64,000 bases of DNA from Pseudoalteromonas luteoviolacea H33-S (GCF_001625695.1 NZ_AUXY01000080.1:1-64000); one strand, 5' to 3'; positions 36,919-47,028 are shown, numbered from the stretch's first letter. Notes: generated by a model from the sequence alone, not told the origin. Program-made: numbers and translations.

Positions 36919-36942
36919 CCCCGCAAAATGCGGGGTTTTTTT
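36919..36942 (+). terminator. Attenuator terminator upstream of ilvIH
   Basis: CCCCGC-AAAAT-GCGGGG (36919-36935) followed by seven T's is a strong intrinsic terminator between the Leu/Val leader peptide and ilvI. GGGG at 36889-36892, overlapping the leader stop, can pair with the CCCC arm and could seed the antiterminator. Confidence 0.9.
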
Positions 36943-36976
36943 ATGCCAAGATTTGGCTTGGCTGAGGAATGAGGTA

Positions 36977-38698
36977 ATGAATGAGCAATTTAATGGCTCC
37001 GAGTTAGTTGTAAAGGCGCTAAAAGATTTAGAGGTAGAATTCATATTTGGCTATCCAGGCGGATCTGTATTGGACTTATATGATGCATTATTCGAGCAAA
37101 GCGATGTTGAACATATTCTGGTACGCCACGAACAAGCTGCCACACATATGGCTGATGGGTACTCACGTGCTACCGGAAAAACAGGCGTAGTTTTGGCAAC
37201 CTCAGGACCAGGAGCGACAAACTGCATAACAGGTATTGCAACAGCTTACATGGACTCCATCCCCATGGTTGTTTTATCAGGCCAAGTTCCCTCTAGTTTA
37301 ATCGGTGATGATGCGTTTCAAGAAACAGATATTGTTGGCTGCTCAAGACCAATCGTAAAGCACAGTTTTAACTGTCGAAACGCAGAAGAAATTCCCGCGA
37401 TCTTATCTAAAGCGTTTTACTTAGCCAGTACCGGGCGACCTGGGCCTGTAGTCGTTGAGCTACCAAAAGACGTATTAAATCCTCAAATAAAATTCAACTA
37501 TGTAATGCCTCAACAGTTGGATATGAGGACTTACAACCCGAGCAAAAAAGGCCATACGAAACAAATTAAGAAGGCTGTTGAAACAATTTTACAAGCTAAA
37601 AAACTGGTCATTTATTCTGGTGGTGGGATCATCCTATCAGATACATCAGATAAGCTGACTGAACTTGTTGAAAAGCTTAACGCGCCTATTACAAATACAC
37701 TAATGGGGTTAGGGGGAATAAGCGGAAATCATCCAAACTTTATCGGTATGTTAGGCATGCATGGCTCTTTAGAAGCCAACAAAGCAATGGCCAATGCAGA
37801 TACCATTTTAGCTTTAGGAGCAAGATTTGATGACCGAGTAACAAATAATGTTGAAAAGTTTTGCCCTAACGCCAAAATTGTTCATGTGGACGTAGATCCA
37901 ACATCTATCTCAAAAACTATTCAGGCGCATATTCCAGTCGTGGGGTGTTTGGACACAGTTTTAACTCAGCTTCTGGAGGGCATAGATCAGAGTAGCATGA
38001 CCATAGACCGAAGCGCTCAAGAAGCATGGTGGCAAGATATTACATTATGGCGTGAAATGAAGTGCTTAGACTTTGAAACCGAGGAAGATAAAATTAAGCC
38101 TCAAACCGTTATCCAAAAACTTCATGCGATCACAAATGGTGATGCATACATCACTTCAGATGTTGGGCAACACCAAATGTTTGCAGCGCAATATTACCCG
38201 TTTAAAAACCCTCGTCAGTGGATCAATTCTGGCGGTCTCGGCACCATGGGCTTCGGTCTACCTGCTGCAATGGGTGTCAAAGTCGCTTTCCCACAAGATG
38301 AAGTGGTATGCGTCACGGGTGATGGCTCTATTCAAATGAACATCCAAGAGTTATCAACTTGCTTGCAATATGGTTTAAACGTAAAAGTTGTCTCGCTCAA
38401 TAACCGCTCTTTAGGCATGGTAAGACAGTGGCAAGATATGCTTTACGATGGCCGCCATTCAAGTTCTTACATGGAATCCTTACCAGACTTTGTGACTTTA
38501 GCTCAAAGCTATGGCCATATTGGGATCCGCGTTGATCATCCAGATGAGCTCGATGGTGCATTAGAAAAAGCATTCTCGATTAAAGATCGCTTGGTATTTT
38601 TAGACATTCGTGTGGATGAAAGTGAGCATGTATATCCAATGCAAATTAAGCATGGTGCAGTTGATGAAATGTGGTTGAAAAAAGGGGTGAAAGCATAA
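36977..38698 (+). CDS. ilvI: Acetolactate synthase large subunit
   Basis: This is a 573-residue thiamine-diphosphate enzyme condensing pyruvate with pyruvate or 2-oxobutyrate in branched-chain amino acid synthesis. Catalytic Glu lies in [17 protein letters not shown]; the FAD and domain-linking region has [11 protein letters not shown]; the ThDP/Mg motif is [30 protein letters not shown] chose the ATG at 36977 (GAGGAA 7 bases upstream) rather than an earlier frame start. The TAA overlaps the ilvH ATG by 1 base. Being paired with ilvH, and by length, it is the IlvI-type isozyme. Confidence 0.95.
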   Translation: MNEQFNGSELVVKALKDLEVEFIFGYPGGSVLDLYDALFEQSDVEHILVRHEQAATHMADGYSRATGKTGVVLATSGPGATNCITGIATAYMDSIPMVVLSGQVPSSLIGDDAFQETDIVGCSRPIVKHSFNCRNAEEIPAILSKAFYLASTGRPGPVVVELPKDVLNPQIKFNYVMPQQLDMRTYNPSKKGHTKQIKKAVETILQAKKLVIYSGGGIILSDTSDKLTELVEKLNAPITNTLMGLGGISGNHPNFIGMLGMHGSLEANKAMANADTILALGARFDDRVTNNVEKFCPNAKIVHVDVDPTSISKTIQAHIPVVGCLDTVLTQLLEGIDQSSMTIDRSAQEAWWQDITLWREMKCLDFETEEDKIKPQTVIQKLHAITNGDAYITSDVGQHQMFAAQYYPFKNPRQWINSGGLGTMGFGLPAAMGVKVAFPQDEVVCVTGDGSIQMNIQELSTCLQYGLNVKVVSLNNRSLGMVRQWQDMLYDGRHSSSYMESLPDFVTLAQSYGHIGIRVDHPDELDGALEKAFSIKDRLVFLDIRVDESEHVYPMQIKHGAVDEMWLKKGVKA

Positions 38699-39195
38699 TG
38701 CGACGTATATTAGCAATCTTATTGGAAAACGAGCCAGGTGCCCTATCCAGAATAGTTGGTCTTTTCTCTCAAAGAGCATACAACATAGATAGCTTGACCG
38801 TTGGTACAACTGATGACAAAACGCTCTCTCGAATCACTATCACAACGCATGGAGATGATAGAGTGGTCGAACAAATCACAAAGCAAGTTAATAAACTGGT
38901 GGATGTACTTAAAGTATTCGACTTAACAGAAATCAATCACATCGAACGTGAACTTTTAATGGTTAAGGTATTCACCAGGAACGAAGCAATGAGAGCCGCT
39001 GTAACACGTGTGAGTGACGTTTTCGGTGCAACCATTGTAGATATGGGAAAGCAAAGCTATACGCTTCAGCTAGCCAGTAGTACCGATAAAATCGAGAGCT
39101 TTTTAGATATGTTACGCCACGAAAGCGACTTAATTGAACTTGTCAGATCGGGTGCCGTTGGTATTGGCAGAGGTGACAAGGCACTTAAGAGCTAA
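38698..39195 (+). CDS. ilvH: Acetolactate synthase small (regulatory) subunit
   Basis: This is a 165-residue regulatory subunit that activates the large subunit and confers valine feedback inhibition. Residues about 3-75 are an ACT domain (RRILAILLENEPGALSRIVGLFSQRAYNIDSLTVG); the C-terminal half (LVKVFTRNEAMRAAVTRVSDVFGATIVDMGKQSYTLQLA-type segment) is the ALS_ss_C domain. It starts within the ilvI stop (TAATG). Upstream in-frame residues belong to readthrough of the ilvI end and are not used. Confidence 0.96.
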   Translation: MRRILAILLENEPGALSRIVGLFSQRAYNIDSLTVGTTDDKTLSRITITTHGDDRVVEQITKQVNKLVDVLKVFDLTEINHIERELLMVKVFTRNEAMRAAVTRVSDVFGATIVDMGKQSYTLQLASSTDKIESFLDMLRHESDLIELVRSGAVGIGRGDKALKS

Positions 39196-39304
39196 GGAAA
39201 CATTGCTTCGTTTTAGTGCGGGCCACTGCGCCCGTGATAACGACGCAAGTCTTGATTGGAATTTATACTAAATGTATACGCCAAATATGAGCGGTATTTA
39301 AACT

Positions 39305-39331
39305 AAAAAAAGAGCCATTGGGCTCTTTTTT
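39305..39331. terminator. Bidirectional terminator between ilvH and HU gene
   Basis: AAAAAAGAGCC-ATTG-GGCTCTTTTTT forms a hairpin with A-run and T-run flanks, suitable for transcription from either side. A further small GC hairpin, CGGGC / GCCCG, lies at 39219-39234, closer to ilvH. Confidence 0.85.
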
Positions 39332-39378
39332 AGTGTTGGCTTCAAGAGCAACTCAAAGCCGAATGATTCATTGGTTTA

Positions 39379-39654
39379 CTATAGGTTAACCTGATCTTTT
39401 AAGCCTTTGCCCGCTTTGAAGCTTGGGATGTTTGCTGCTGGGATTTGGATCTCAGCGCCAGTTTGTGGGTTACGACCAGTACGTGCCGCGCGCTCTTTCA
39501 CAGAGAAAGTACCAAAACCAACTAGTGCTACTGAGTCGCCTTCTTTTAGAGCTTCAGTTACAGCACTAGTTAAAGCGTCTAATGCACGGCCAGCTGCCGT
39601 CTTAGAGATATCAGCGTCGTTCGCGATCTTTTCAACTAGTTGAGCTTTGTTCAT
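39379..39654 (-). CDS. DNA-binding protein HU
   Basis: This is a 91-residue nucleoid protein of the HU/IHF family: [32 protein letters not shown] helices, then the diagnostic [22 protein letters not shown] beta-arm. It resembles HU-alpha (HupA) slightly more than HU-beta, but the subtype is uncertain, so no symbol is given. The ATG at 39654 has AGGA 11 bases upstream; an earlier frame start at 39693 would add a non-family N-terminus. Monocistronic with about 150 upstream bases. Confidence 0.95.
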   Translation of the reverse strand: MNKAQLVEKIANDADISKTAAGRALDALTSAVTEALKEGDSVALVGFGTFSVKERAARTGRNPQTGAEIQIPAANIPSFKAGKGLKDQVNL

Positions 39655-39805
39655 TTTAAAATTCCTATATTTTTTTATTTTCTGCCGGAGCAAATTCTAT
39701 GTTTATTCATTTTAACCATGAGTGCAAGCCAAAATTCAACTATATTCGAAATTAATCAAACAAATTGTGCTTGTACCGCATATATTTAGCTAAAAAGGGA
39801 ACTAT

Positions 39806-40327
39806 TTAGCTCAATACCTCGCCATTGCGTCTGATATGAGATTGAGCATCTAACCAACGCAAACATTCAAAACCGACAAACCATATTGCTCCATACACAA
39901 TCCAGAAAATCCAAAGTGGTTCTAAAGTAGACAAAACACCAGCCTTAGAGCCCGCGTAATAACTTCCAGGCGTGCACAGCCAAACTATGGGTGCCCTATA
40001 TTTTAATGGTAAGTGAAAAAGCTTATTTAGAGATTCTCTAAACGAAAACAATAGCGCCAGCCACAATAGTAAAAGCCATAATGGGATGACGGCAGGACCA
40101 TAATCGATAACCCCTACAGTGACGGCGACCAACTCAATGGCCATGCCGACGGATATACCTACTAACACAAACTTTACATCTCTAGACTTAGCAGGACTGA
40201 GTGCAAACATTAATGCTATTGTAGTGAGCACGACAAGTAGAGACTCTTCTTTTAAGAAAAAGACGGCAAACCAAGCTAGCTGAAATAAAACAAAATTAGT
40301 AACGACAGAATACTTTTTCATCATCAC
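39806..40327 (-). CDS. DUF2878 membrane protein
   Basis: This is a protein of about 173 residues with five predicted hydrophobic segments (FVLFQLAWFAVFFL, LVVLTTIALMFALS, FVLVGISVGMAIELVAV, VIPLWLLLLWLALLFSF, LWIFWIVYGAIWFVGF). It matches DUF2878, regularly found at the end of cyclopropane-synthase clusters in this lineage. The start is GTG at 40327 or ATG at 40324, and the ribosome binding site (AAGG) lies inside the end of the CFA synthase gene it overlaps. It is the last gene of the ten-gene ECF-sigma run. Function unknown; a membrane lipid role is inferred. Confidence 0.75.
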   Translation of the reverse strand: MMMKKYSVVTNFVLFQLAWFAVFFLKEESLLVVLTTIALMFALSPAKSRDVKFVLVGISVGMAIELVAVTVGVIDYGPAVIPLWLLLLWLALLFSFRESLNKLFHLPLKYRAPIVWLCTPGSYYAGSKAGVLSTLEPLWIFWIVYGAIWFVGFECLRWLDAQSHIRRNGEVLS

Positions 40328-41561
40328 TCACAAACCTTGGTTTTCTTGCTACTAAGTGCACTGCACTTGTCGCTCTTTGCTTAAAACCGCCCTCGCAATA
40401 ACACAAATAAAACTCCCAAAGTCTGTAAAAACGCTGATCAAACTTTTGATTGTCTAAAGACGGCCACGCCTTATCAAAACGCTCCCGCCAATCAAACAAC
40501 GTTTTAGCGTAATGTAAGCCGATATCTTTTATAGAATGAACGACCAAATCAGTACTATTGCAAATTTGTTTGCTCATTTCAGTGATCGAAGGTAAACACC
40601 CACCTGGAAAAATATATTGCTGAATAAAATCAGAGTTCTTCAAATAATGATGATAACGCTGACAAGCAATCGTGATAGCCTGTATCAGCATAATGCCATC
40701 TGGTTTAAGTAAACTACTGCATTTTTCAAAAAAGCCTGATAAGTACTCATGGCCTACAGCTTCAATCATTTCGATTGACACAAGCTTGTCAAATTTACCA
40801 TTAAGCTCTCTGTAGTCATCTTTTAATAGCGTAATTTGCCCTTCTAACCCCAACTCAGCAATTTTCTCACTGACATAGGCATGCTGTTCTTCAGAAATTG
40901 TCGTCGTCGTCACCTTACAACCATAATGTTGCGCAGCATAAATCGCAAAAGCACCCCACCCGGTTCCAATTTCAATTACGTGATCACTTTTTTGTAAGTC
41001 TACTTGCTCGCATATTTCTTTAAGTTTGTGCTGCTGAGCCTGCTCTAAGGACGCATCATGAGTCGGATATACAGCGCTTGAATAAAGCATTTCTTCACTC
41101 AAAAATGAACTATATAAATCATTTCCCAAATCATAATGAGCAACTATGTTTTTCTTTGAACCTGATTTTGTATTACGGTTTTTAAAGTGTGAGACTTTAT
41201 TAAACAAGCCAGAGATTAGTGCGAATTTTTTTTCAAAGGCATCTAGAACATCCTGATTGACTACAAAAATCTCTATTAACTTAGTTAAATCAGAACAGCT
41301 CCAATGACCGAGTATATAAGATTCGCCAGCACCAACGCTGCCACCCAGTGCAAATTTATTATACATTTGATTCGACTGAACATGTATAACGGTACTGTCG
41401 TCGCTACTTTGGTCGCCAAAAGAGAATTCTTGTCCACCATCGATTAATTTTATATGTCCCCAAGTGATTTGATCAAACGCTTTTAAAACCAAGGTTCTGC
41501 ACATCTTTGTTAAAAAGCTGTCACTGCTCTCACTATTATAGGATTGTGTCGTTTTTTCCAT
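40296..41561 (-). CDS. Cyclopropane-fatty-acyl-phospholipid synthase-like methyltransferase
   Basis: This is a 421-residue SAM-dependent enzyme of the CFA synthase family, which methylates the double bond of membrane acyl chains. Residues about 1-130 are the N-terminal lipid-binding domain. The methyltransferase part shows NIVAHYDLGNDLYSSFLSEEMLYSSAVYP, the SAM motif VIEIGTGWGAFAIYAAQHYG and SIEMIEAVGHEYLSGFF. It is the ninth gene of the ECF-sigma run, as in the R. sphaeroides RpoE regulon where a cfa homologue is a target. Product (cyclopropane or methylated/furan acyl chain) cannot be told from sequence. Confidence 0.9.
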   Translation of the reverse strand: MEKTTQSYNSESSDSFLTKMCRTLVLKAFDQITWGHIKLIDGGQEFSFGDQSSDDSTVIHVQSNQMYNKFALGGSVGAGESYILGHWSCSDLTKLIEIFVVNQDVLDAFEKKFALISGLFNKVSHFKNRNTKSGSKKNIVAHYDLGNDLYSSFLSEEMLYSSAVYPTHDASLEQAQQHKLKEICEQVDLQKSDHVIEIGTGWGAFAIYAAQHYGCKVTTTTISEEQHAYVSEKIAELGLEGQITLLKDDYRELNGKFDKLVSIEMIEAVGHEYLSGFFEKCSSLLKPDGIMLIQAITIACQRYHHYLKNSDFIQQYIFPGGCLPSITEMSKQICNSTDLVVHSIKDIGLHYAKTLFDWRERFDKAWPSLDNQKFDQRFYRLWEFYLCYCEGGFKQRATSAVHLVARKPRFVSDDEKVFCRY

Positions 41562-41562
41562 C

Positions 41563-42288
41563 TTACAAACTTCCAGGATGACTGATAAAAGGAACTCGCT
41601 TCAAAAAAAGCTTTAACGCTTGCCAATAAATGCCCTTAAGTATTGAAAAGGTCATCGCCGGGAACTGCTTTAATAAATTACTAATAGAATGCTTTTCTAA
41701 CGGCACTCTACGCAGCCTTAAAGTCGCGTCAAATAAGAGTTCACGCTCTTTTTTGTTCTCAATATGGACAAAGGCATGTTGCGCTGGAGCTTTGATATGC
41801 CAATGATATTCCATATCTAAATTCATGAAAGGTGATACGTGAAAGGTCTTTTCAAAGTTCACTTTTTTTCCAAGAGGCACGAGGTAATAGTGTCTCTCAT
41901 TCCATGGAGTGTTACTGACTTCGGCCAACATGTGAGTATATTCGCCATCTTCCTTGGAAAAAAAATAAAAGTTAACTGGGCTAAAATAATACCCAAAACA
42001 TCGGCACTGCCCCATTAAATAAACTTTACTGTCAGATGCATCCACACCTAACGCCAAACTTTTATCTAATGCACGTTGCTTCAAACTACCAGCAGACCCA
42101 TCTAAATAATCAGCCTGTTCAAAACGTAGTAGCTTTTTCCCCTTGGTGCCAAATAAAGGATGAATATCATCGAGCTGATTTAATTCATCCAAATCTATAC
42201 ACATCATATACATAGGATATCTGAAGTTATGTTCAGAAACGGCAAAGCGACGATGCCTAACATCTCCTAAATAGATGGCGCTATTCAA
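41563..42288 (-). CDS. DUF1365 protein
   Basis: This is a 241-residue soluble protein with typical DUF1365 segments: [73 protein letters not shown] and [17 protein letters not shown]. The reaction is unknown; the family almost always accompanies the FAD oxidoreductase and the CFA-like enzyme found on either side here, so a role in modifying acyl chains is inferred. It overlaps the upstream FAD gene by 4 bases and lies 1 base before the CFA gene. Confidence 0.88.
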   Translation of the reverse strand: MNSAIYLGDVRHRRFAVSEHNFRYPMYMMCIDLDELNQLDDIHPLFGTKGKKLLRFEQADYLDGSAGSLKQRALDKSLALGVDASDSKVYLMGQCRCFGYYFSPVNFYFFSKEDGEYTHMLAEVSNTPWNERHYYLVPLGKKVNFEKTFHVSPFMNLDMEYHWHIKAPAQHAFVHIENKKERELLFDATLRLRRVPLEKHSISNLLKQFPAMTFSILKGIYWQALKLFLKRVPFISHPGSL

Positions 42289-43538
42289 AATGCCACTCCC
42301 AGCTTTTTGGCAACGTCAACTGCGCTACGAACACCATCTTCATGGAAGCCATTAAACCAATAAGCACCGCAAAAATAAGTACGATTTACACCATCTACTT
42401 CAGATTTTCTTTTTTGCGCACGAATACTTTGTGTATTGAATACCGGATGATAATAAGTAAACTTTTGTATTACTTTCCCTTGGTCAATCTGACTATCATT
42501 GTTCAGCGTCACGCAGTACTGATGTGAGGATGATAGCCCTTGGAGAATATTCATCTGATAAGTCACACTAGCAGGGCGAGTTTGGCTTTCGTCTAACGCA
42601 TAATTCCAGCTCGCCCAAGCTGCTCTTCGTTTGGGTAGAAGTGACACGTCAGTGTGCAGCACAACGCTATTTGGCGTATACGGGATTGCACCAAGCACCT
42701 CACGTTCAATCTCACTGGCATCTCCAAGTAGCTTAAGGGCTTGATCTGAGTGGCACGCAAATACGACTTCGTCGAATTGCTCTGTATGGCCATCTTGAAA
42801 AATGATTTCAACATAGTCATCATTACGAACAACTGATTTTATGTCCGTGTTTAACTTTATTTTATCTTTGTAAGATTGCGTTAACGGACCAATATATTGC
42901 TTTGACCCGCCCGGAATAACATACCATTGAGGGCGACCTGCGACATCCAACAGCCCGTGGTTATAAAAAAACTGGATGAAGAACTGTATTTCAAAATCCA
43001 ACATACCTTTTAAGCTGGTAGACCAAATTGCAGCGCCCATGGGCAAGATATAATGCTTTTTGAAAAAGTCATCAAACCCGTGCGCGTTTAAAAAGTCGCC
43101 CAGGTTTGTGTAATTAGAGTAATCGCCGCTGTGATATAAGTCTTTTGATAGCCGATTAAACTTAACAATGCTATACAAAAACCGCCAAAATTTGAGTGAC
43201 AAAATATTGCGACGTTGCGCAAATAACGAGAAAAAGGTGTGACCGTTATATTCAAAATCTGTATCTGCCGTTTTCACACTAAAACTCATTTGTGTTGGTT
43301 TACGCCCAACGCCTATTTGATCAAGCAGCTTTTCAAATAAAGGATAAGTACGGTCATTAAATACGATAAAGCCGGTATCAATGCCTTTTGAGCCCTCAGG
43401 TGTGTCCACATCAATAGTAGCGGTGTGACCGCCTAGCCTATCTTCTTTCTCAAATACGGTAATATTGTGTTTTTTATTCAGTAAGTAGGCTGCACTAAGT
43501 CCAGAAATCCCAGTTCCTATTATTGCAATATTTTTCAA
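42285..43538 (-). CDS. FAD-dependent amine-oxidase-like oxidoreductase
   Basis: This is a 417-residue flavoprotein ([41 protein letters not shown] dinucleotide fold; C-terminal [27 protein letters not shown] segment). I chose a TTG start at 43538 for three reasons: AAGGA lies 7 bases upstream; it overlaps the upstream SDR stop as TTGA; and the protein then begins exactly at the first beta strand. An ATG at 43568 would add ten residues overlapping the SDR. It resembles desaturase/isomerase-type flavoproteins that work with DUF1365 and CFA-like enzymes. Substrate presumed to be an acyl lipid. Confidence 0.88.
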   Translation of the reverse strand: MKNIAIIGTGISGLSAAYLLNKKHNITVFEKEDRLGGHTATIDVDTPEGSKGIDTGFIVFNDRTYPLFEKLLDQIGVGRKPTQMSFSVKTADTDFEYNGHTFFSLFAQRRNILSLKFWRFLYSIVKFNRLSKDLYHSGDYSNYTNLGDFLNAHGFDDFFKKHYILPMGAAIWSTSLKGMLDFEIQFFIQFFYNHGLLDVAGRPQWYVIPGGSKQYIGPLTQSYKDKIKLNTDIKSVVRNDDYVEIIFQDGHTEQFDEVVFACHSDQALKLLGDASEIEREVLGAIPYTPNSVVLHTDVSLLPKRRAAWASWNYALDESQTRPASVTYQMNILQGLSSSHQYCVTLNNDSQIDQGKVIQKFTYYHPVFNTQSIRAQKRKSEVDGVNRTYFCGAYWFNGFHEDGVRSAVDVAKKLGVAF

Positions 43539-44248
43539 CGTTTTATCCTTTTTGCTAACGGCAGCCACCAGTTAAATGGTAGTAATGAAAATAACTTTAA
43601 AAACAAGGTAAAGCGCCTTGGAAAATGCACTTCCTTTTTACGTTTAAATACACCTTGAAATATTCTCTCTGATGCCTGCTCTACAGTGACTAAACAAGGC
43701 ATAGGGAAATCGTTTTTATTAGTTAACGGTGTTTCTACAAAACCAGGGTGAACCAAAGTCACATCAATGCCTTGAAGTTCAACCTGCATAACACGCGTTA
43801 AATAGCTTAATGCCGCTTTTGACGCACCGTAGGCTTGCGCACGGGGCAGCGGCAAAAAGCTCGCGCTAGAACTGACTATTACGAGTTGCCCACCAGGCTT
43901 AATTTTCGGGATGAAAGCTTCTAAGCAATACCCTGTCGCTATCAAGTTGGCGTGAATAACTCGTTCAAACAATGCAGAATCAAAGTTATTCGCATCGTCT
44001 ATATATTCGCAAACCCCTGCATTTAGAATGATTACATCTTGCGCTTCTATTTTGTTGGCAGCATCGAACACTTGCTCTTTATCTGTCATGTCGAACCTTG
44101 AAGTGCTGACGCCACTTGATTCAAATTTCGACAGTTTATCTTGGTTTCTTCCACATGCTATTACTTGGGCAGACTGCGCGTAACGATTAACTAAAGCCTC
44201 TCCAATTCCAGACGTAGCACCGGTTATTAGTACACTTTTTGCTTCCAT
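43535..44248 (-). CDS. Short-chain dehydrogenase/reductase
   Basis: This is a 237-residue NAD(P)-dependent Rossmann enzyme: cofactor motif TGATSGIGEAL, NAG motif ILNAGVCEY, catalytic Ser region VIVSSSASFLPLPRAQAYGASKAALSYL with the Y-x3-K pair, and HPGFVETPLTNK. The C-terminal 25 residues are hydrophobic (LFLKLFSLLPFNWWLPLAKR), suggesting membrane association. It sits in the ECF-sigma run between the SnoaL-like and FAD genes. Substrate unknown. Confidence 0.9.
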   Translation of the reverse strand: MEAKSVLITGATSGIGEALVNRYAQSAQVIACGRNQDKLSKFESSGVSTSRFDMTDKEQVFDAANKIEAQDVIILNAGVCEYIDDANNFDSALFERVIHANLIATGYCLEAFIPKIKPGGQLVIVSSSASFLPLPRAQAYGASKAALSYLTRVMQVELQGIDVTLVHPGFVETPLTNKNDFPMPCLVTVEQASERIFQGVFKRKKEVHFPRRFTLFLKLFSLLPFNWWLPLAKRIKR

Positions 44249-44250
44249 AC

Positions 44251-44676
44251 TTAAGACACCGCCCTTTTTTCTAGCGTTTTGATCACGCTACCTAGTAAAG
44301 GTATGTTTCGGTAAAGCAAAGCGCCAACATCAAAGTAATCTCTATGGTTTATTACTTTAGAGCCTTTAAAGGTAAGATGGCTATGACCGGCGACTGTGAT
44401 ATTTTTCTTATTATTAAGTTTGCTGTGGGAGAAGTGCATCTCCCAATATAAAAAACCTTTGTTATCTACAACATAGTGTTCTTTTATGTCAAAAGAAATT
44501 GAGCTTACATTTGCATACAAGTTTTCAAAATATTTTGTCAGTGCTTCAATTCCTTCGACTTTGTGTAACGGATCTGAAAATACCACACAGTCATCGTAAA
44601 TGTTTTTTAATAAGTTTAGGTTTTTGTCTGAAAGCTGATTATATATATCTACGAAATTGTTAAGGTGCTGTTCCAT
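44251..44676 (-). CDS. SnoaL/NTF2-like protein
   Basis: This is a 141-residue NTF2-like protein with no signal peptide: a long first helix pair (NFVDIYNQLSDKNLNLLKNIYDDCVVFSDPLHKVEGIEALTKYFENLY) then strands ending GHSHLTFKGSKVINHRDYFDVGALLYRNIPLLG. This group is a constant member of SDR/FAD/DUF1365/CFA clusters. Isomerase, hydratase or binding functions are all known in the fold, so none is assigned. It is 2 bases from each neighbour, indicating one operon. Confidence 0.85.
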   Translation of the reverse strand: MEQHLNNFVDIYNQLSDKNLNLLKNIYDDCVVFSDPLHKVEGIEALTKYFENLYANVSSISFDIKEHYVVDNKGFLYWEMHFSHSKLNNKKNITVAGHSHLTFKGSKVINHRDYFDVGALLYRNIPLLGSVIKTLEKRAVS

Positions 44677-44678
44677 TT

Positions 44679-46061
44679 CTATACCTTAAATGCATCAAGC
44701 GCCCTGGCTCTTGCTTCTTTATGTTCAACGATTGGTGCCGTATAACATTGTCTTCCAACAGCGTTAATATAATCATGTGGAAAGTGAATATACTTCGCTG
44801 GCACCCATTCTAATTCATGGACATATTTACGAATAAAAGTGCCATCAGGATCAAACTTTTCGCTTTGGGTTATTGGATTAAATATTCTGAAATATGGTTG
44901 AGCATCACAACCTGTACTTGCAGCCCACTGCCAGCCGCCATTATTTGCTGCCAAATCACCATCTATCAACTTGCTCATGAAATATGCTTCACCCCTGCGC
45001 CAATCAATAAGCAAGTGTTTAGTTAAGAAACTAGCAACAATCATTCGAAGTCGATTATGCATCCAACCGGTTTGGTTTAGCTGGCGCATAGCTGCATCTA
45101 CAATTGGATAACCAGTATTGCCCTCACACCAAGCCGCAAACGCATTTTCATCATCTAACCATTGTACGGCATTATATTTTTCATTGAAGTTTTTACTTTT
45201 GCAAAGTTTAGGAAATATAAACATCAAGTGTCTATAAAACTCTCTCCAAAGCAATTCGTTAATATAAGTAAAAGCTGATATTTTTGTTCTATATAAAACA
45301 TCGGGTATTCTTTGCTGAATTCTGGCAATTAAGTCAGTAGAAGATATAATCCCTAAAGCCAGATAAGGGCTTAATCCAGATGTACCTTTAATGCTAGGTA
45401 TATCTCTATATTCACTATATTCGTTTATTTTATCTTCTAAAAACTGTTCAATAACCTGTGAAAGCACTACATCATCTACAGGCCATTTATCAGATAGACC
45501 ATTTGAAGTTAATAAAGTAGGCATTTGCCAAGGAATAGACTCGCCAACTGGGCGAATAAATTCGCTTATTTTAAATATATATTGCGAGTACTGAGCTAAC
45601 CATGCTTTTTTAAATGGTGTAAAAACCTTAAACATTTCGCCGCCTTTGGTCACAATACTGCCTGGGGAGCAAAGCACATCCCCATCATATAAGTGCAACT
45701 GTGCGCCCAATGATGCACATCTTGTGTCACGGTCTAGCTCATTAATTTCATACTCTCTGTTGGCAAAAATTTGAGTAAAGCTATGCTCATTTATAAACGC
45801 TTCAAGCTTACTCGGTAAAACGTCAAAAGACTCTCCATTAATAACATGAAGCTTAATACCCAGCTTTGCTAACTCGTTACCAAGGTAATCTACTCGCCTT
45901 TTTACCAAATCAATTTGTATCTCACTGGTATTGTGTAATTGCCATTGTTTTTCACAAACAAAAAACAGCGCCTCAGTGGCGCCGTTGTTAATTGCGTCTT
46001 CAAGCGCTTGGTTACCTGATAACCTTAAATCGCGCCTGAACCAAAAAAGTACCTTACTCAA
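44679..46061 (-). CDS. phrB: Deoxyribodipyrimidine photolyase
   Basis: This is a 460-residue flavoprotein that repairs cyclobutane pyrimidine dimers with blue light. The N-terminal antenna domain begins VLFWFRRDLRLSGNQAL; the C-terminal FAD domain shows GTSGLSPYLALGIIS, LLWREFYRHLMF, NTGYPIVDAAMRQLNQTGWMHNRLRMIVASFLTKHLLIDWRRGE and DLAANNGGWQWAASTGCDAQPYFRIFNP. The tryptophan electron chain positions look intact. It overlaps the upstream DUF523/1722 gene by 4 bases, so it is under the ECF-sigma promoter, as phrA is in R. sphaeroides. Confidence 0.95.
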   Translation of the reverse strand: MSKVLFWFRRDLRLSGNQALEDAINNGATEALFFVCEKQWQLHNTSEIQIDLVKRRVDYLGNELAKLGIKLHVINGESFDVLPSKLEAFINEHSFTQIFANREYEINELDRDTRCASLGAQLHLYDGDVLCSPGSIVTKGGEMFKVFTPFKKAWLAQYSQYIFKISEFIRPVGESIPWQMPTLLTSNGLSDKWPVDDVVLSQVIEQFLEDKINEYSEYRDIPSIKGTSGLSPYLALGIISSTDLIARIQQRIPDVLYRTKISAFTYINELLWREFYRHLMFIFPKLCKSKNFNEKYNAVQWLDDENAFAAWCEGNTGYPIVDAAMRQLNQTGWMHNRLRMIVASFLTKHLLIDWRRGEAYFMSKLIDGDLAANNGGWQWAASTGCDAQPYFRIFNPITQSEKFDPDGTFIRKYVHELEWVPAKYIHFPHDYINAVGRQCYTAPIVEHKEARARALDAFKV

Positions 46062-47023
46062 ATTGCGAACCTTAATTTTAAATCATGTGGATACGGGTCG
46101 AAGTATACCTGCTGTTCCAAATACGACTTTGGGTGGACACGTAAATGATGTTTTAGTAATGTCAAAGGCACATTAAGTGGCACTAGTCCCATTCTGTATT
46201 CCTCGATTGCTTCCACCATCTCAGATTTTTCAATACCTGATAACTCGTTTTTAAAATAACCTTGCAAGTGTGCAAGTGTATTTGCTTGCGCTTTTCGACT
46301 CGCTGGCTTTTTAAGTGCTGCCATCAACCCTGCTATATATTCGTCAGCTACAAGCATAGATTCTTTCGGATCGCCTTGCGCAAGCAAACGCCCTAGTGTT
46401 CGATATGCTGCATAATTGTGGCTCATCAAAAGGTACTTGTGTTTAGCGTGAAACTCAGTCAGCCTGTGTTTATTAACTTCACCTTGCATCAGCTCTTGCC
46501 ATGATTTATAGACAAATACACGCATTACAAAATTTTCGCGTAAATGAATGTCGTTTAGCCTACCGTTTTCTTCGCATGGTAATAATGGATTGTGGCGCAT
46601 AATTTCGGCAGCAAACGCACCTATGCCTTCTGCAGTGGCCCCAGTTCCAGTGTCATTGTAAACTTTGACCCTTTCCATGCCACAACTTGGACTTTTTGCG
46701 CAAAATACAAACCCTGACAGTTCTTTTGCTTTGGTCTGCGCAATTTTTTTACCATACTCAGTGAGCTTTGGACCAACATCATTAGACCCGTCAGGACGAC
46801 ACACCTTAATCGTGTCGCCAAATCGAACCTGTCTTATGGTTTCTCGGGGGATCGGCATACCTATCGCAACTTCAGGACAAAATTTTACAAATTCCACATG
46901 ATTACTGAATTCATCCATACAAAAATTAGAACGCTTATGACCTTTGTCGAAACGTACCCTTTCTCCGCCAAGACAGGCGCTTAATCCAATCTGTATAGGT
47001 GTCTTAAATTTCATACTCTTCAC
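46058..47023 (-). CDS. DUF523 / DUF1722 fusion protein
   Basis: This is a 321-residue two-domain protein. Residues about 10-155 are DUF523 (IGLSACLGGERVRFDKGHKRSN, FVFCAKSPSCGMERVKVY, GIGAFAAEIM) with conserved cysteines. Residues about 190-310 are DUF1722, the YbgA domain (LTEFHAKHKYLLMSHNYAAYRTLGRLLAQ, RMGLVPLNVPLTLLKHHLR). The fusion is widespread next to photolyase genes, as here, but its activity is unproven; a thiol or light/oxidative-stress role is inferred. Five bases separate it from chrR. Confidence 0.9.
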   Translation of the reverse strand: MKSMKFKTPIQIGLSACLGGERVRFDKGHKRSNFCMDEFSNHVEFVKFCPEVAIGMPIPRETIRQVRFGDTIKVCRPDGSNDVGPKLTEYGKKIAQTKAKELSGFVFCAKSPSCGMERVKVYNDTGTGATAEGIGAFAAEIMRHNPLLPCEENGRLNDIHLRENFVMRVFVYKSWQELMQGEVNKHRLTEFHAKHKYLLMSHNYAAYRTLGRLLAQGDPKESMLVADEYIAGLMAALKKPASRKAQANTLAHLQGYFKNELSGIEKSEMVEAIEEYRMGLVPLNVPLTLLKHHLRVHPKSYLEQQVYFDPYPHDLKLRFAI

Positions 47024-47028
47024 ACTCC

